Part shown: in pieces, positions 1 through 6,207 of the stretch
Layout of the letters: each line of letters starts with the position of its first letter
Numbering within the stretch: position 1 is the first letter of the stretch
NCBI GenBank assembly: GCA_036265345.1
Contig: DATAPE010000267.1
Span: 1 to 10,917 of the forward strand
Origin: DATAPE01 sp036265345
GTDB lineage: Bacteria > Actinomycetota > CADDZG01 > WHSQ01
Reading direction: 5' to 3'
Length of the DNA: 10,917 bases
Notes under the pieces: model-generated
Seen by the model: only the letters and a program-made list of their open reading frames with translations
The model's database searches: none
Told to the model about the DNA's origin: nothing
Translations under genes and position numbers: made by a program

Positions 1-22
1 CGGCTGCCGGGCCCAGGTTGGC

Positions 23-631
23 ATGATGGTGCCCGAGGCGCGCCCCACGTCGAGAGCGCCGTGGTCGGTGCTGGTGACGAGTCAGGAGATGGCGGCTCGC
101 GCCGGGGAGTTGGGGACCGAGATCAGGGTGGCGCTGGGAGAAGCCGAGCGGCCGCCGGTATTCGTCGGCATCCTGAAAGGTTCCACGATCTTTCAGGCCG
201 ACCTCGTGCGCGCCATCGACATCGACCTGGCGGTCGACTTCATGTCCATCTCCTCGTACGCAGACGCTGCTACCGGTGGTGGGGTGGTGCGGATCATCAA
301 AGACCTCGATCAGGACATCACGGGCCGCGACGTGGTGATAGTGGAGGACATCGTGGATACCGGTCTCACGCTCAACTACCTCCGTCGGCACATCCTTGAC
401 CGTGGCCCGTCCTCAGTACGCACCGTGGCACTGCTTGACAAGTCCGCGCGGCGCATCCTCCCGGTGCCGCTGGAACACCGCGGCTTCGTGATCCCCGATG
501 TCTTTGTGGTGGGCTACGGACTCGACTATCAGGCGCGCTACCGCAATCTCCGAGACATCATCGCCGTGAACGACCTCGCGTCACTGGCGCGCGATCCCAA
601 GATGCTCGTCGAGCCTCTCTATGCCGGATAA
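23..631 (+). CDS. hpt: Hypoxanthine (guanine) phosphoribosyltransferase
   Basis: Purine salvage enzyme of the cytosol that converts hypoxanthine or guanine plus PRPP to IMP or GMP. The 202-residue product has the class I PRTase landmarks in order: LKGS loop at 51-54, flexible catalytic loop with the Ser-Tyr pair at 78-79, PRPP-binding motif VEDIVDTGLTL at 107-117 (D112 aligns with the general base of the family), purine-contacting Lys in LLDKSARR (K140), and the C-terminal VGYGLDY..RYRNL segment at 163-176. Family members are usually about 170-190 residues, so the first 10-15 residues may be untranslated. ATG at 23 or 26, GTG at 29 or GTG at 68 are all possible; 23 is kept because a short AGG lies upstream. 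An ORF in another frame stops at 24-26, giving an ATGA overlap that would fit coupling to an upstream gene, but too little is visible to identify it. The next gene follows after 27 bases. Confidence 0.93.
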   Translation: MMVPEARPTSRAPWSVLVTSQEMAARAGELGTEIRVALGEAERPPVFVGILKGSTIFQADLVRAIDIDLAVDFMSISSYADAATGGGVVRIIKDLDQDITGRDVVIVEDIVDTGLTLNYLRRHILDRGPSSVRTVALLDKSARRILPVPLEHRGFVIPDVFVVGYGLDYQARYRNLRDIIAVNDLASLARDPKMLVEPLYAG

Positions 632-645
632 GGGTGCGGCGGTGT

Positions 646-651
646 TAGCCT
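646..651 (+). promoter_or_regulatory. Candidate -10 element of a leaderless promoter for the BFN gene
   Basis: TAGCCT fits the actinobacterial -10 pattern TANNNT and ends exactly seven bases before the ATG at 659. That is the spacing expected if transcription begins at the A of the start codon. No ribosome binding site is visible before this ATG, which agrees with a leaderless message. No convincing -35 element is seen, and the hexamer pattern is common by chance, so this is tentative. Confidence 0.3.
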
Positions 652-658
652 CAGCCCC

Positions 659-1138
659 ATGATCGAGCTGTCGCTCGTTGGGGTCCGAGTGGAGCTTCCA
701 ACCAATCAACCCATCGTGTTGTTGAAGGAAGCCGACGGCCACCGCTATCTGCCGATATGGGTGGGCGCGGTCGAGGCGACGGCCATCGCCTTTGCGTTGC
801 AAGGGATCCAGACGCCCCGTCCGATGACGCACGACCTGCTGCGAGACATCCTCGAGGAGACCGACGTCACGGTCGAACGGGTTCTGATAAACGAGCTCAT
901 CGACCAGACCTTCTTCGCGCTGATCCGTTTGAACACCGCGGGCAACTCGAAAGAGGTTTCGTCCCGCCCGAGCGATGCGATAGCCCTTGCGGTGCGTGTC
1001 AACGTTCCGATCTTTGCGGACGAAGACGTCCTCGAACAGGCTGGCATCGAGTTGCGCGACGAAGAGGAGTCGGAGGTCGAGAAGTTTCGCGAGTTCCTCG
1101 ATCAGGTCACTCCCGAGGACTTCGCAGCCGAACAGTAA
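659..1138 (+). CDS. Bifunctional nuclease (BFN/DUF151) domain protein
   Basis: A 159-residue protein of the BFN family (PF02577, formerly DUF151), orthologous in type and position to M. tuberculosis Rv1829. Family signatures seen are LPIWVG at 31-36 followed by EATAIAFALQG at 39-49, RPMTHDLL at 54-61, RPSDAIALAVR at 103-113, and the acidic C-terminal tail ending VTPEDF at 150-155. Some plant and bacterial members have been reported to have DNase/RNase activity, but the role in actinobacteria is not settled, so the function is given only at family level. Length and start match the family, which typically begins M-E/I-L..V.V..P...PIVLLKE. There is no Shine-Dalgarno sequence before the ATG; a leaderless start is possible. 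The MerR gene follows after a 120-base gap with its own promoter, a linkage known from other actinobacteria. Confidence 0.9.
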   Translation: MIELSLVGVRVELPTNQPIVLLKEADGHRYLPIWVGAVEATAIAFALQGIQTPRPMTHDLLRDILEETDVTVERVLINELIDQTFFALIRLNTAGNSKEVSSRPSDAIALAVRVNVPIFADEDVLEQAGIELRDEEESEVEKFREFLDQVTPEDFAAEQ

Positions 1139-1160
1139 ATCTCAACTTGAGGCCACGTCG

Positions 1161-1189
1161 TTGACTCCGGGCGCCCGAACGCCTAACCT
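1161..1189 (+). promoter_or_regulatory. Sigma70-type promoter for the MerR-PDDEXK-gcv gene run
   Basis: TTGACT at 1161-1166 and TAACCT at 1184-1189 are separated by exactly 17 bases, close to the consensus for the primary actinobacterial sigma factor. Transcription would start near 1196, giving a leader of about 63 bases before the MerR ATG. The gap otherwise holds no gene. The MerR, PDDEXK-like and gcvT genes follow with little or no spacing, so this is the likely promoter for the whole run. Confidence 0.6.
1168..1177 (+). promoter_or_regulatory. Perfect palindrome in the promoter spacer (candidate MerR operator)
   Basis: CGGGCGCCCG is a perfect 10-base palindrome lying between the -35 and -10 elements of the promoter in front of the MerR gene. 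MerR-family dimers characteristically bind dyads in the spacer, so autoregulation is a reasonable inference. The spacer here is the normal 17 bases, not the stretched 19-20 of classical MerR activators. GC-rich palindromes also arise by chance in such DNA. A looser inverted pair, ACTTGA (1145-1150) and TCAAGT (1191-1196), flanks the promoter. Confidence 0.35.
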
Positions 1190-1258
1190 TTCAAGTCCGT
1201 AACTACGAAGATGTGACTCCGGCGCCGAGCTCTGCGGGCGGTCGGGACGGGAGGATCG

Positions 1259-1738
1259 ATGGACGAGGCCGGCTACCGCGGACCCCAGGCGTGCAAGATC
1301 GTCGGGATTACCTACAGACAGCTCGATTACTGGACCCGTACGGGACTGGTGACTCCCTCGAAGCAAGGAGCGCAGGGCTCCGGCACTCAACGGCTCTATT
1401 CGTTCAACGATCTTCTACAGCTGAAAGTCATCAAGAGCCTCACCGATGCCGGCGCAAGCCTGCAGAAGGTTCGGCAAGCTCTCGACTATGTCAAGACGGA
1501 TCTCGATGCCGACTGGGCGACGGTCACGATCGTTACCGACGGCGCGGGGGTCTACGCGTGCACATCTGATGCCGAGGTCGTCGACCTGTTGCGTTCGGGG
1601 CAGGGAGTCCTGGGTGCGATCGTTGCAGTCGACAAGGTGCGCGATCAACTCGCCGGCGATCTGCGCGAATTGCGTCCGCTCGAAGGTGCGGTCGCGTATC
1701 CTGGCAAAGCAAACGGAGTACGAGTAGAGGAGGGGTAA
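1259..1738 (+). CDS. MerR-family regulator, Rv1830 (ResR/McdR) type
   Basis: A 159-residue DNA-binding regulator. The N-terminal winged-helix MerR domain (about residues 6-75) reads YRGPQACKIVGITYRQLDYW at 6-25, then RTGLVTPS, the GSGTQRLYSF wing (41-50) and a dimer-helix start SLQKVRQAL (67-75). This matches, as I recall it, M. tuberculosis Rv1830 almost residue by residue, including the absence of a cysteine metal site. The C-terminal part (about 88-118) has the Rv1830-like effector segment with VTDGAGVYACTS and the VVDLLRSGQGVLGAI stretch; the ligand is unknown. The start is well supported: GGGAGG at 1249-1254, four bases before the ATG. In mycobacteria this regulator affects growth and division and sits next to gcvB; here it precedes gcvT/gcvP genes as well. 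Its last codons contain the ribosome binding site of the next gene, so the two are likely coupled. Confidence 0.9.
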   Translation: MDEAGYRGPQACKIVGITYRQLDYWTRTGLVTPSKQGAQGSGTQRLYSFNDLLQLKVIKSLTDAGASLQKVRQALDYVKTDLDADWATVTIVTDGAGVYACTSDAEVVDLLRSGQGVLGAIVAVDKVRDQLAGDLRELRPLEGAVAYPGKANGVRVEEG

Positions 1739-1741
1739 CTG
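1727..1741 (+). promoter_or_regulatory. Ribosome binding site that sets a CTG start
   Basis: GAGGAGG at 1727-1733 lies inside the last codons of the MerR gene, and five bases after it (past the TAA at 1736-1738) is CTG at 1739-1741. The frame downstream is open and clearly coding but has no ATG, GTG or TTG until 1994, well inside the conserved part. The strong Shine-Dalgarno match at ideal spacing therefore points to CTG as the initiator. Confidence 0.6.
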
Positions 1742-2203
1742 ACCCAAGGGAGCAGCACACAGGAAACATCGACGGCCCCCTCCCTTCCTCACCAGAGAGT
1801 CCGCTTCGCACATAACAGCGAACGTCAATTCGCGAAGCTGCTCGACTTCTACGAGATTGCCTGGGACTACGAGCCCACCACGTTCGAGATCGATTGGGAC
1901 CGCCACGGCAATCCGACGCGGCGCTTCTCGCCCGACTTCTACCTGGGTGATTTCGACGTCTACATCGAGATCACGACGCTCAACCAGAAGCTCGTGACCA
2001 AGAAGAATCGCAAGGCGCGGCGCCTGATGGAGCTGTACCCGGGTGTGACCTGCAAGATCCTGTACCAGCGCGACTACCTGAACCTCCTGGTCAAGTACGG
2101 GCTCGAGGAACCCTCCCAGGGAGCGCTCCTCCAAACCGCCGAGGGCCCCGATGGTTCTTTTTCGATCGAGCAGGTGCTCTCGGCTCCCTCGTCCCGTGAC
2201 TGA
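1739..2203 (+). CDS. Conserved PD-(D/E)XK nuclease-like protein (CTG start)
   Basis: A 154-residue protein that start-codon rules limited to ATG/GTG/TTG would miss or truncate to its last 69 residues. I chose CTG at 1739 because of the strong ribosome binding site just before it and because conserved-looking sequence begins well upstream of the first conventional start (GTG 1994). After a polar N-terminus, residues 22-55 have the pattern RFAHNSERQFAKLLDFY..AWDYEP, followed by RRFSPDF (61-67) and VYIEITT (74-80). This is the layout of a PD-(D/E)XK nuclease core: a glutamate in the first helix (E28), P65-D66, and E77-x-T79. The usual catalytic lysine is replaced by threonine; K84 nearby or the basic stretch TKKNRKARR (87-95) might substitute. 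Proteins of this kind occur in actinobacteria, but I know no assigned function. The frame overlaps gcvT by eight bases if gcvT starts at 2196. Confidence 0.75.
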   Translation: MTQGSSTQETSTAPSLPHQRVRFAHNSERQFAKLLDFYEIAWDYEPTTFEIDWDRHGNPTRRFSPDFYLGDFDVYIEITTLNQKLVTKKNRKARRLMELYPGVTCKILYQRDYLNLLVKYGLEEPSQGALLQTAEGPDGSFSIEQVLSAPSSRD

Positions 2204-3275
2204 GTCTCGCCGGGCTACAGCTCTGCTCGACCTGCACCGAGAGCTCGGTGCCAAGTTGACTGAGTTCTCCGGGTGGGACATGCCTCTGCAATATGCGGGC
2301 GTGATATCCGAGCATCGCGCGGTGCGCGAGGCCGTGGGTGTCTTCGACGTCTCTCATCTCGGCAAGCTGCGAGTGCGCGGCGCCGACGGGGGACAGGCCC
2401 TGCAGCATGCTGTGACCGCGGACGTAGAGAAGCTGGAGGTGGGGCGAGCCACCTACGCGCTCGTGTGTAGGGACGATGGTGGCTGTGTCGACGACATCTT
2501 CGTGTACCGCCTGGCAGGCGACGAGTGGCTAGCGGTGCCGAACGCAGCGAATGTGGGCGCCGTTGCAGACTGCATCCGGGCGTCCGGGGGCCGGGCCGAC
2601 GACGAGTGGGATCGCTGGACCATCCTGGCGCTGCAAGGGCCTTCTTCGTCGGAGGTTTTCGAGCGCGCCTGGCCCGGGAGTGAGGCGCCAGGTCTTGATC
2701 TTCATTCCTGGATGGTTCTGGACATGGACGGAGAGCAAGGGATCGTCGCTCGCACGGGCTACACGGGCGAACGGGGGTTCGAGCTCTACGTCCCCACCTC
2801 GGTAGCGGTCGAGGTCTTCAAGAAACTGCTCGATCTGGGAGTACCTCCGGTAGGTCTGGGGGCCCGCGACACCTTGAGGTTGGAGATGGGTTACGCGCTC
2901 TACGGCCACGAGCTGAGCCTTGAGATAACCCCTCTCGAGGCCAGGCTGGGGTGGGCCATCGCCTGGGACACGGATTTTCGAGGAAAGGCTGCGCTGGCGG
3001 CGCTCAAGGAACAAGGGCCGCCGAGGACGCTGGTAGGTGTGCGCTGCACCGAACGCGGCGTCCCTCGCCAGGGCTGTGAGGTTCTGCGCGACGACAACAC
3101 GATCGGGACCGTCACGAGCGGGAATTTCTCACCGTCGCTGGATACCGGTATCGCGCTGGCACTCGTCGGTCGGGAAGGAGCACCCGCGGCCGGTGACCAG
3201 GTCGAGATTGCGGTGCGAGGCCGCACCGTCGCGGGCGATATCGTGAAGCCCCCGTTCATCAAGAGAGATCGCTAA
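2196..3275 (+). CDS. gcvT: Glycine cleavage system T protein (aminomethyltransferase)
   Basis: T protein of the glycine cleavage system: it takes the aminomethyl group from lipoyl-H protein, releases ammonia and makes 5,10-methylene-tetrahydrofolate. With GTG 2196 the product is 359 residues, the usual size. Seen are LHRELGAKLTEFSGWDMPLQ at 13-32, the GVFDVSHLGK segment, the Asp pair D99-D100 in CVDDIFVYRL (corresponding to the catalytic Asp region near D101 in E. coli GcvT), RTGYTGERGFELYVP, LGARDTLRLEMGYALYG, and a C-terminal GCV_T_C domain with VTSGNFSPSL. An in-frame ATG at 2151 has a better Shine-Dalgarno (GAGGG, five bases away) but would add 15 residues not seen in the family. The GTG lacks a clear site and would rely on coupling to the preceding gene, which it overlaps by eight bases. 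gcvPA follows after 45 bases. Confidence 0.92.
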   Translation: MTESRRATALLDLHRELGAKLTEFSGWDMPLQYAGVISEHRAVREAVGVFDVSHLGKLRVRGADGGQALQHAVTADVEKLEVGRATYALVCRDDGGCVDDIFVYRLAGDEWLAVPNAANVGAVADCIRASGGRADDEWDRWTILALQGPSSSEVFERAWPGSEAPGLDLHSWMVLDMDGEQGIVARTGYTGERGFELYVPTSVAVEVFKKLLDLGVPPVGLGARDTLRLEMGYALYGHELSLEITPLEARLGWAIAWDTDFRGKAALAALKEQGPPRTLVGVRCTERGVPRQGCEVLRDDNTIGTVTSGNFSPSLDTGIALALVGREGAPAAGDQVEIAVRGRTVAGDIVKPPFIKRDR

Positions 3276-3320
3276 GGGGACAAGTTGACAAATCACCTAC
3301 AGGCAACCGCTTAAGGCGCG

Positions 3321-4664
3321 ATGGACTTCCTTCCACACACTTCCGACGACGTCACCGAGATGCTGGAGGCCATCGGCCTGCCGGAGGTGGACGCGCTGTT
3401 CGATCCGATCCCGGGATCCGTGCGTCTTAAGCGGCGCCTGGACGTTCCCCCGTCCTTGAGCGAGCCGGAGCTGCTCAGCCACATGCGCGACCTTGCGTCG
3501 CGCTCGAAGGGGGCCGGTGAGCTGGCGTGCTTCGCCGGCGGGGGAGCGTACGACCACCACGTGCCCTCGGCGGTCCGGGCACTGGCGAGCCGCGCCGAGT
3601 TCGCCACCTCCTACACGCCGTATCAGCCGGAGCTCTCGCAAGGGGTCCTGCAGGCGGTGTTCGAGTTCCAAAGCTTGATCTGCGAGCTGTTCGGCATGGA
3701 GGTGGCCAACGCCTCGCTCTACGACGGAGCCAGCGCACTGGCCGAGGCGGTGAACCTTGCGGTGCGGGCCACCGGCCGCGAGCGCGTCGTGGTGGGCTCG
3801 ACGGTGAACCCGGACTACGTGGCCGTCCTTCGCACCTATAGCTCAGGTTTAGGGTTGCAGATCGACATCGTCGGTCACGGCAGCGACGGCGCGGTGGCGT
3901 GGGACGAGATCGACCTCAGCGGAACCGCCGCCGTAGTCGTGGGTTCTCCCAACGTCTTCGGCCGGCTCGAGGAGGTCGCGGTAGCTGCAGACAGGGCCCA
4001 CGCCGCGGGCGGCCTGTGCATCTGTGTGACCGATCCCACCGCTATGGGGGTACTGCGTTCGCCGGGGGAGGCCGGGGCCGATGTGGCGGTGGCCGAAGGC
4101 CACGCCCTGGGCAACCCGATGTCGTACGGGGGACCTTATGTGGGCTTGTTTGCAACGAAGCTGGACCTGGTGCGGCAGGTCCCCGGGCGGATCGCCGGCG
4201 AGACGCTCGACGCCGACGGCAGGCGCGCCTACGTGCTGACGCTGCAAGCGCGCGAGCAACACATCCGCAGGGCCAAGGCGACCTCGAACGTGTGCACGAA
4301 CCAGACCCTGATGGCGATAGCTGCCGCCGTGCACCTCTCCTGGCTGGGCCCACAGGGCCTGGCGCGATTGGGTGAGGTCTGCATCCGGCACACCGCGCGG
4401 GCGGCCGCCCGTTTGAGCGAGATCCCCGGCTGCACGATTCGGTTCGAGGGCCCCCACTTCAAAGAGGTGGTGCTCGAGACTCCGGTGGACGCCGCCAAGC
4501 TCATCCGCGGTCTGGCGCGCCGGGGCTACCTGGCAGGCCCCCCACTGGGCCGGTGGTTCCCAGAGCTCTCCAACTGCATGCTGATAGCGGTTACGGAACG
4601 GCGCACCGAGGACGAGGTTGCCGGATTGGCCGAAGCGATCGAGAAGGAACTCGCGGAGCGATGA
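3321..4664 (+). CDS. gcvPA: Glycine dehydrogenase (decarboxylating) subunit 1
   Basis: The alpha half of a two-subunit P protein, which with gcvPB decarboxylates glycine and passes the aminomethyl group to lipoyl-H protein. The 447-residue length is typical of the split form. Landmarks are FAGGGAYDHHVP at 71-82, the TSYTPYQPELSQGVLQ segment from 96, the ASLYDGASA stretch at 131-139, SPNVFGRLEEVA at 209-220, GNPMSYGGPYVG at 264-275 and AKATSNVCTNQTL at 318-330. This subunit has the PLP-enzyme fold but not the PLP lysine, as expected. The ATG has AAGG four bases upstream. A TTGACA hexamer lies in the short gap (3285-3290), but I see no good -10 partner, so an internal promoter is not claimed. 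Its TGA overlaps the gcvPB ATG (ATGA), indicating translational coupling and 1:1 synthesis. Confidence 0.95.
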   Translation: MDFLPHTSDDVTEMLEAIGLPEVDALFDPIPGSVRLKRRLDVPPSLSEPELLSHMRDLASRSKGAGELACFAGGGAYDHHVPSAVRALASRAEFATSYTPYQPELSQGVLQAVFEFQSLICELFGMEVANASLYDGASALAEAVNLAVRATGRERVVVGSTVNPDYVAVLRTYSSGLGLQIDIVGHGSDGAVAWDEIDLSGTAAVVVGSPNVFGRLEEVAVAADRAHAAGGLCICVTDPTAMGVLRSPGEAGADVAVAEGHALGNPMSYGGPYVGLFATKLDLVRQVPGRIAGETLDADGRRAYVLTLQAREQHIRRAKATSNVCTNQTLMAIAAAVHLSWLGPQGLARLGEVCIRHTARAAARLSEIPGCTIRFEGPHFKEVVLETPVDAAKLIRGLARRGYLAGPPLGRWFPELSNCMLIAVTERRTEDEVAGLAEAIEKELAER

Positions 4665-6169
4665 GCGCTCAGGTGGAAGCAGGCGTGCTCGAGCGATCGG
4701 CGGGAACTCGCGACCGAGCTTTCCCCTTGATCTTCGAGCTATCGAAAGAGGGCCGGCGCGCGTGGTCTCTTCCGGATGCAAGCGATGACGCCCCCGGCCT
4801 GGACGAGCTCATCCCACGGGAGCATCGCCGGGCGGCTCCGCCGCGGCTGCCGGAGGTTAGCGAGCGCGACCTCGTGAGGCATTTCACGCGGCTGTCGCAA
4901 CGGAACTGGGCGATCGACGTGGGCGCGTATCCACTTGGTTCGTGCACGATGAAATACAACCCCAAGGTTGCAGAGGACGCTGCCGCCATGCCCGGGTTCT
5001 CGCTGCTGCATCCTCACTGCGACGACGAGCTCGCTCAGGGCGCGCTGGAGATGCTCGGCATCCTCGAACGTGCATTGTGTGAAGCCACCGGTATGGCGCG
5101 GATCACGTTCCAGCCTGCCGCGGGAGCGCAGGGTGAGATGACCGGCCTGCTGATCATGCGGGCCTTCCACAACGACAGGGGAGAGGAGCGCAAGCGGGTC
5201 ATCATCCCGGACTCGGCCCACGGGACGAACCCCGCCAGCGTCGCGCTCGCAGGATTCCAGGCACAGGAAGTTCCCTCGACCACCGACGGCCTTGTCGATC
5301 TCGACGCTCTGGAGGAGGTTCTGGACACCGACGTCGCGGGACTGATGTTGACGAATCCGAACACCCTCGGACTGTTCGAACGCGACATAGAGAAGATCGC
5401 GACAGCTTTGCACCGGGTCGGAGCATTGCTCTATTACGACGGAGCGAACTTCAACTCGATCGTTGGAGTCGTGCGGCCGGGAGACATGGGCTTCGACATC
5501 GTGCACCTGAACCTTCATAAGACCTTCGCCACTCCCCACGGCGGAGGAGGGCCCGGGTCGGGCCCGTTGGCGGTGTCGCAACGACTGGAGCGCTTCCTGC
5601 CCTCTCCGGTGCTCGAGTTCGATCCGGGGGCGGAGACATGGGGCTGGAATCACGATCGGCCGGACTCCATCGGAAGGATCCATTCCTTCCACGGCAACTT
5701 CGGTATCAATGTGCGCGCGTACGCGTACCTGCGATCGCTCGGCCCGGAAGGACTTCGGCGAGTGGCCGAGCACGCGGTTCTGAACGCGAATTACCTGAGA
5801 GTGCTGATCCAAGACGCTTTTCCCACTGCCTATCCCGGAACCTGTATGCACGAGTTCGTTTCGAGCGCCAAGTCCCTGAAGAAGCACGGCGTGCGCGCGA
5901 CGGACGTTGCGAAGCGGTTGATCGATCTCGGCTATCACCCGCCGACGGTCTATTTCCCGTTGGTCGTGGAAGAGGCCCTGATGGTGGAGCCGACCGAAAC
6001 CGAATCCCCGGAGACCATCCGGGGACTTGCCGACGCCCTCGTACAGATCGCTCGTGAAGCCGAAAGCGACCCTGAGCTTCTCCATCAGGCGCCGCAGTCG
6101 ACGCCCGTGCGCCGGCCCGATGAAGCGCGCGCCGCCCGGGATCTGAGGCTGCGCTGGACGCCGGAGTAG
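4661..6169 (+). CDS. gcvPB: Glycine dehydrogenase (decarboxylating) subunit 2
   Basis: The catalytic PLP-bearing half of the P protein, 502 residues, which forms the heterotetramer with gcvPA. It shows YPLGSCTMKYNPK at 90-102, QPAAGAQGEMTGL at 151-163, DSAHGTNPASVA at 184-195, LTNPNTLGLFE at 230-240, and the PLP Schiff-base lysine K287 in NLHKTFATPHGGGGPGSGP, all standard for the family. The frame is open further upstream, but the ATG at 4661, overlapping the gcvPA stop by four bases, gives the expected N-terminus (the FPLIFELS motif at 21-28). The C-terminal 30 residues are an Arg/Asp-rich tail with no obvious domain. H protein and lipoamide dehydrogenase are not in the window, so the complete system must draw on genes elsewhere. 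A mannosyltransferase gene follows after 38 bases. Confidence 0.96.
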   Translation: MSAQVEAGVLERSAGTRDRAFPLIFELSKEGRRAWSLPDASDDAPGLDELIPREHRRAAPPRLPEVSERDLVRHFTRLSQRNWAIDVGAYPLGSCTMKYNPKVAEDAAAMPGFSLLHPHCDDELAQGALEMLGILERALCEATGMARITFQPAAGAQGEMTGLLIMRAFHNDRGEERKRVIIPDSAHGTNPASVALAGFQAQEVPSTTDGLVDLDALEEVLDTDVAGLMLTNPNTLGLFERDIEKIATALHRVGALLYYDGANFNSIVGVVRPGDMGFDIVHLNLHKTFATPHGGGGPGSGPLAVSQRLERFLPSPVLEFDPGAETWGWNHDRPDSIGRIHSFHGNFGINVRAYAYLRSLGPEGLRRVAEHAVLNANYLRVLIQDAFPTAYPGTCMHEFVSSAKSLKKHGVRATDVAKRLIDLGYHPPTVYFPLVVEEALMVEPTETESPETIRGLADALVQIAREAESDPELLHQAPQSTPVRRPDEARAARDLRLRWTPE

Positions 6170-6207
6170 CGCGGCCCCCTGTAAGCACCAGACCGCGGCT
6201 CAGCCTG

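Noticed and set aside
1..26. Tail of an upstream gene ending at TGA 24-26, overlapping the hpt ATG
   Set aside because: Only seven codons are visible. tilS would be the usual neighbour of hpt, but nothing in so short a stretch can identify it.
2151..2195. gcvT starting at ATG 2151
   Set aside because: The ribosome binding site is better than at GTG 2196, but the extra 15 residues overlap the coding part of the previous gene and do not resemble GcvT N-termini. It is kept as an alternative in the gcvT entry.
3285..3316. Internal promoter before gcvPA (TTGACA at 3285-3290)
   Set aside because: The -35 is perfect, but no acceptable -10 lies 16-19 bases downstream, and the gene is already linked to gcvT.
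4739..6085. Long minus-strand frame opposite gcvPB, and other long antisense frames opposite gcvPA, gcvT and the laccase
   Set aside because: They are shadows of GC-rich coding sequence: low-complexity Arg/Pro-rich products without recognisable domains, lying opposite well-identified genes.
6170..6207. Terminator after gcvPB
   Set aside because: CGCGG/CCGCG can pair as a five-base stem over an 18-base loop with no T run; too weak to call.
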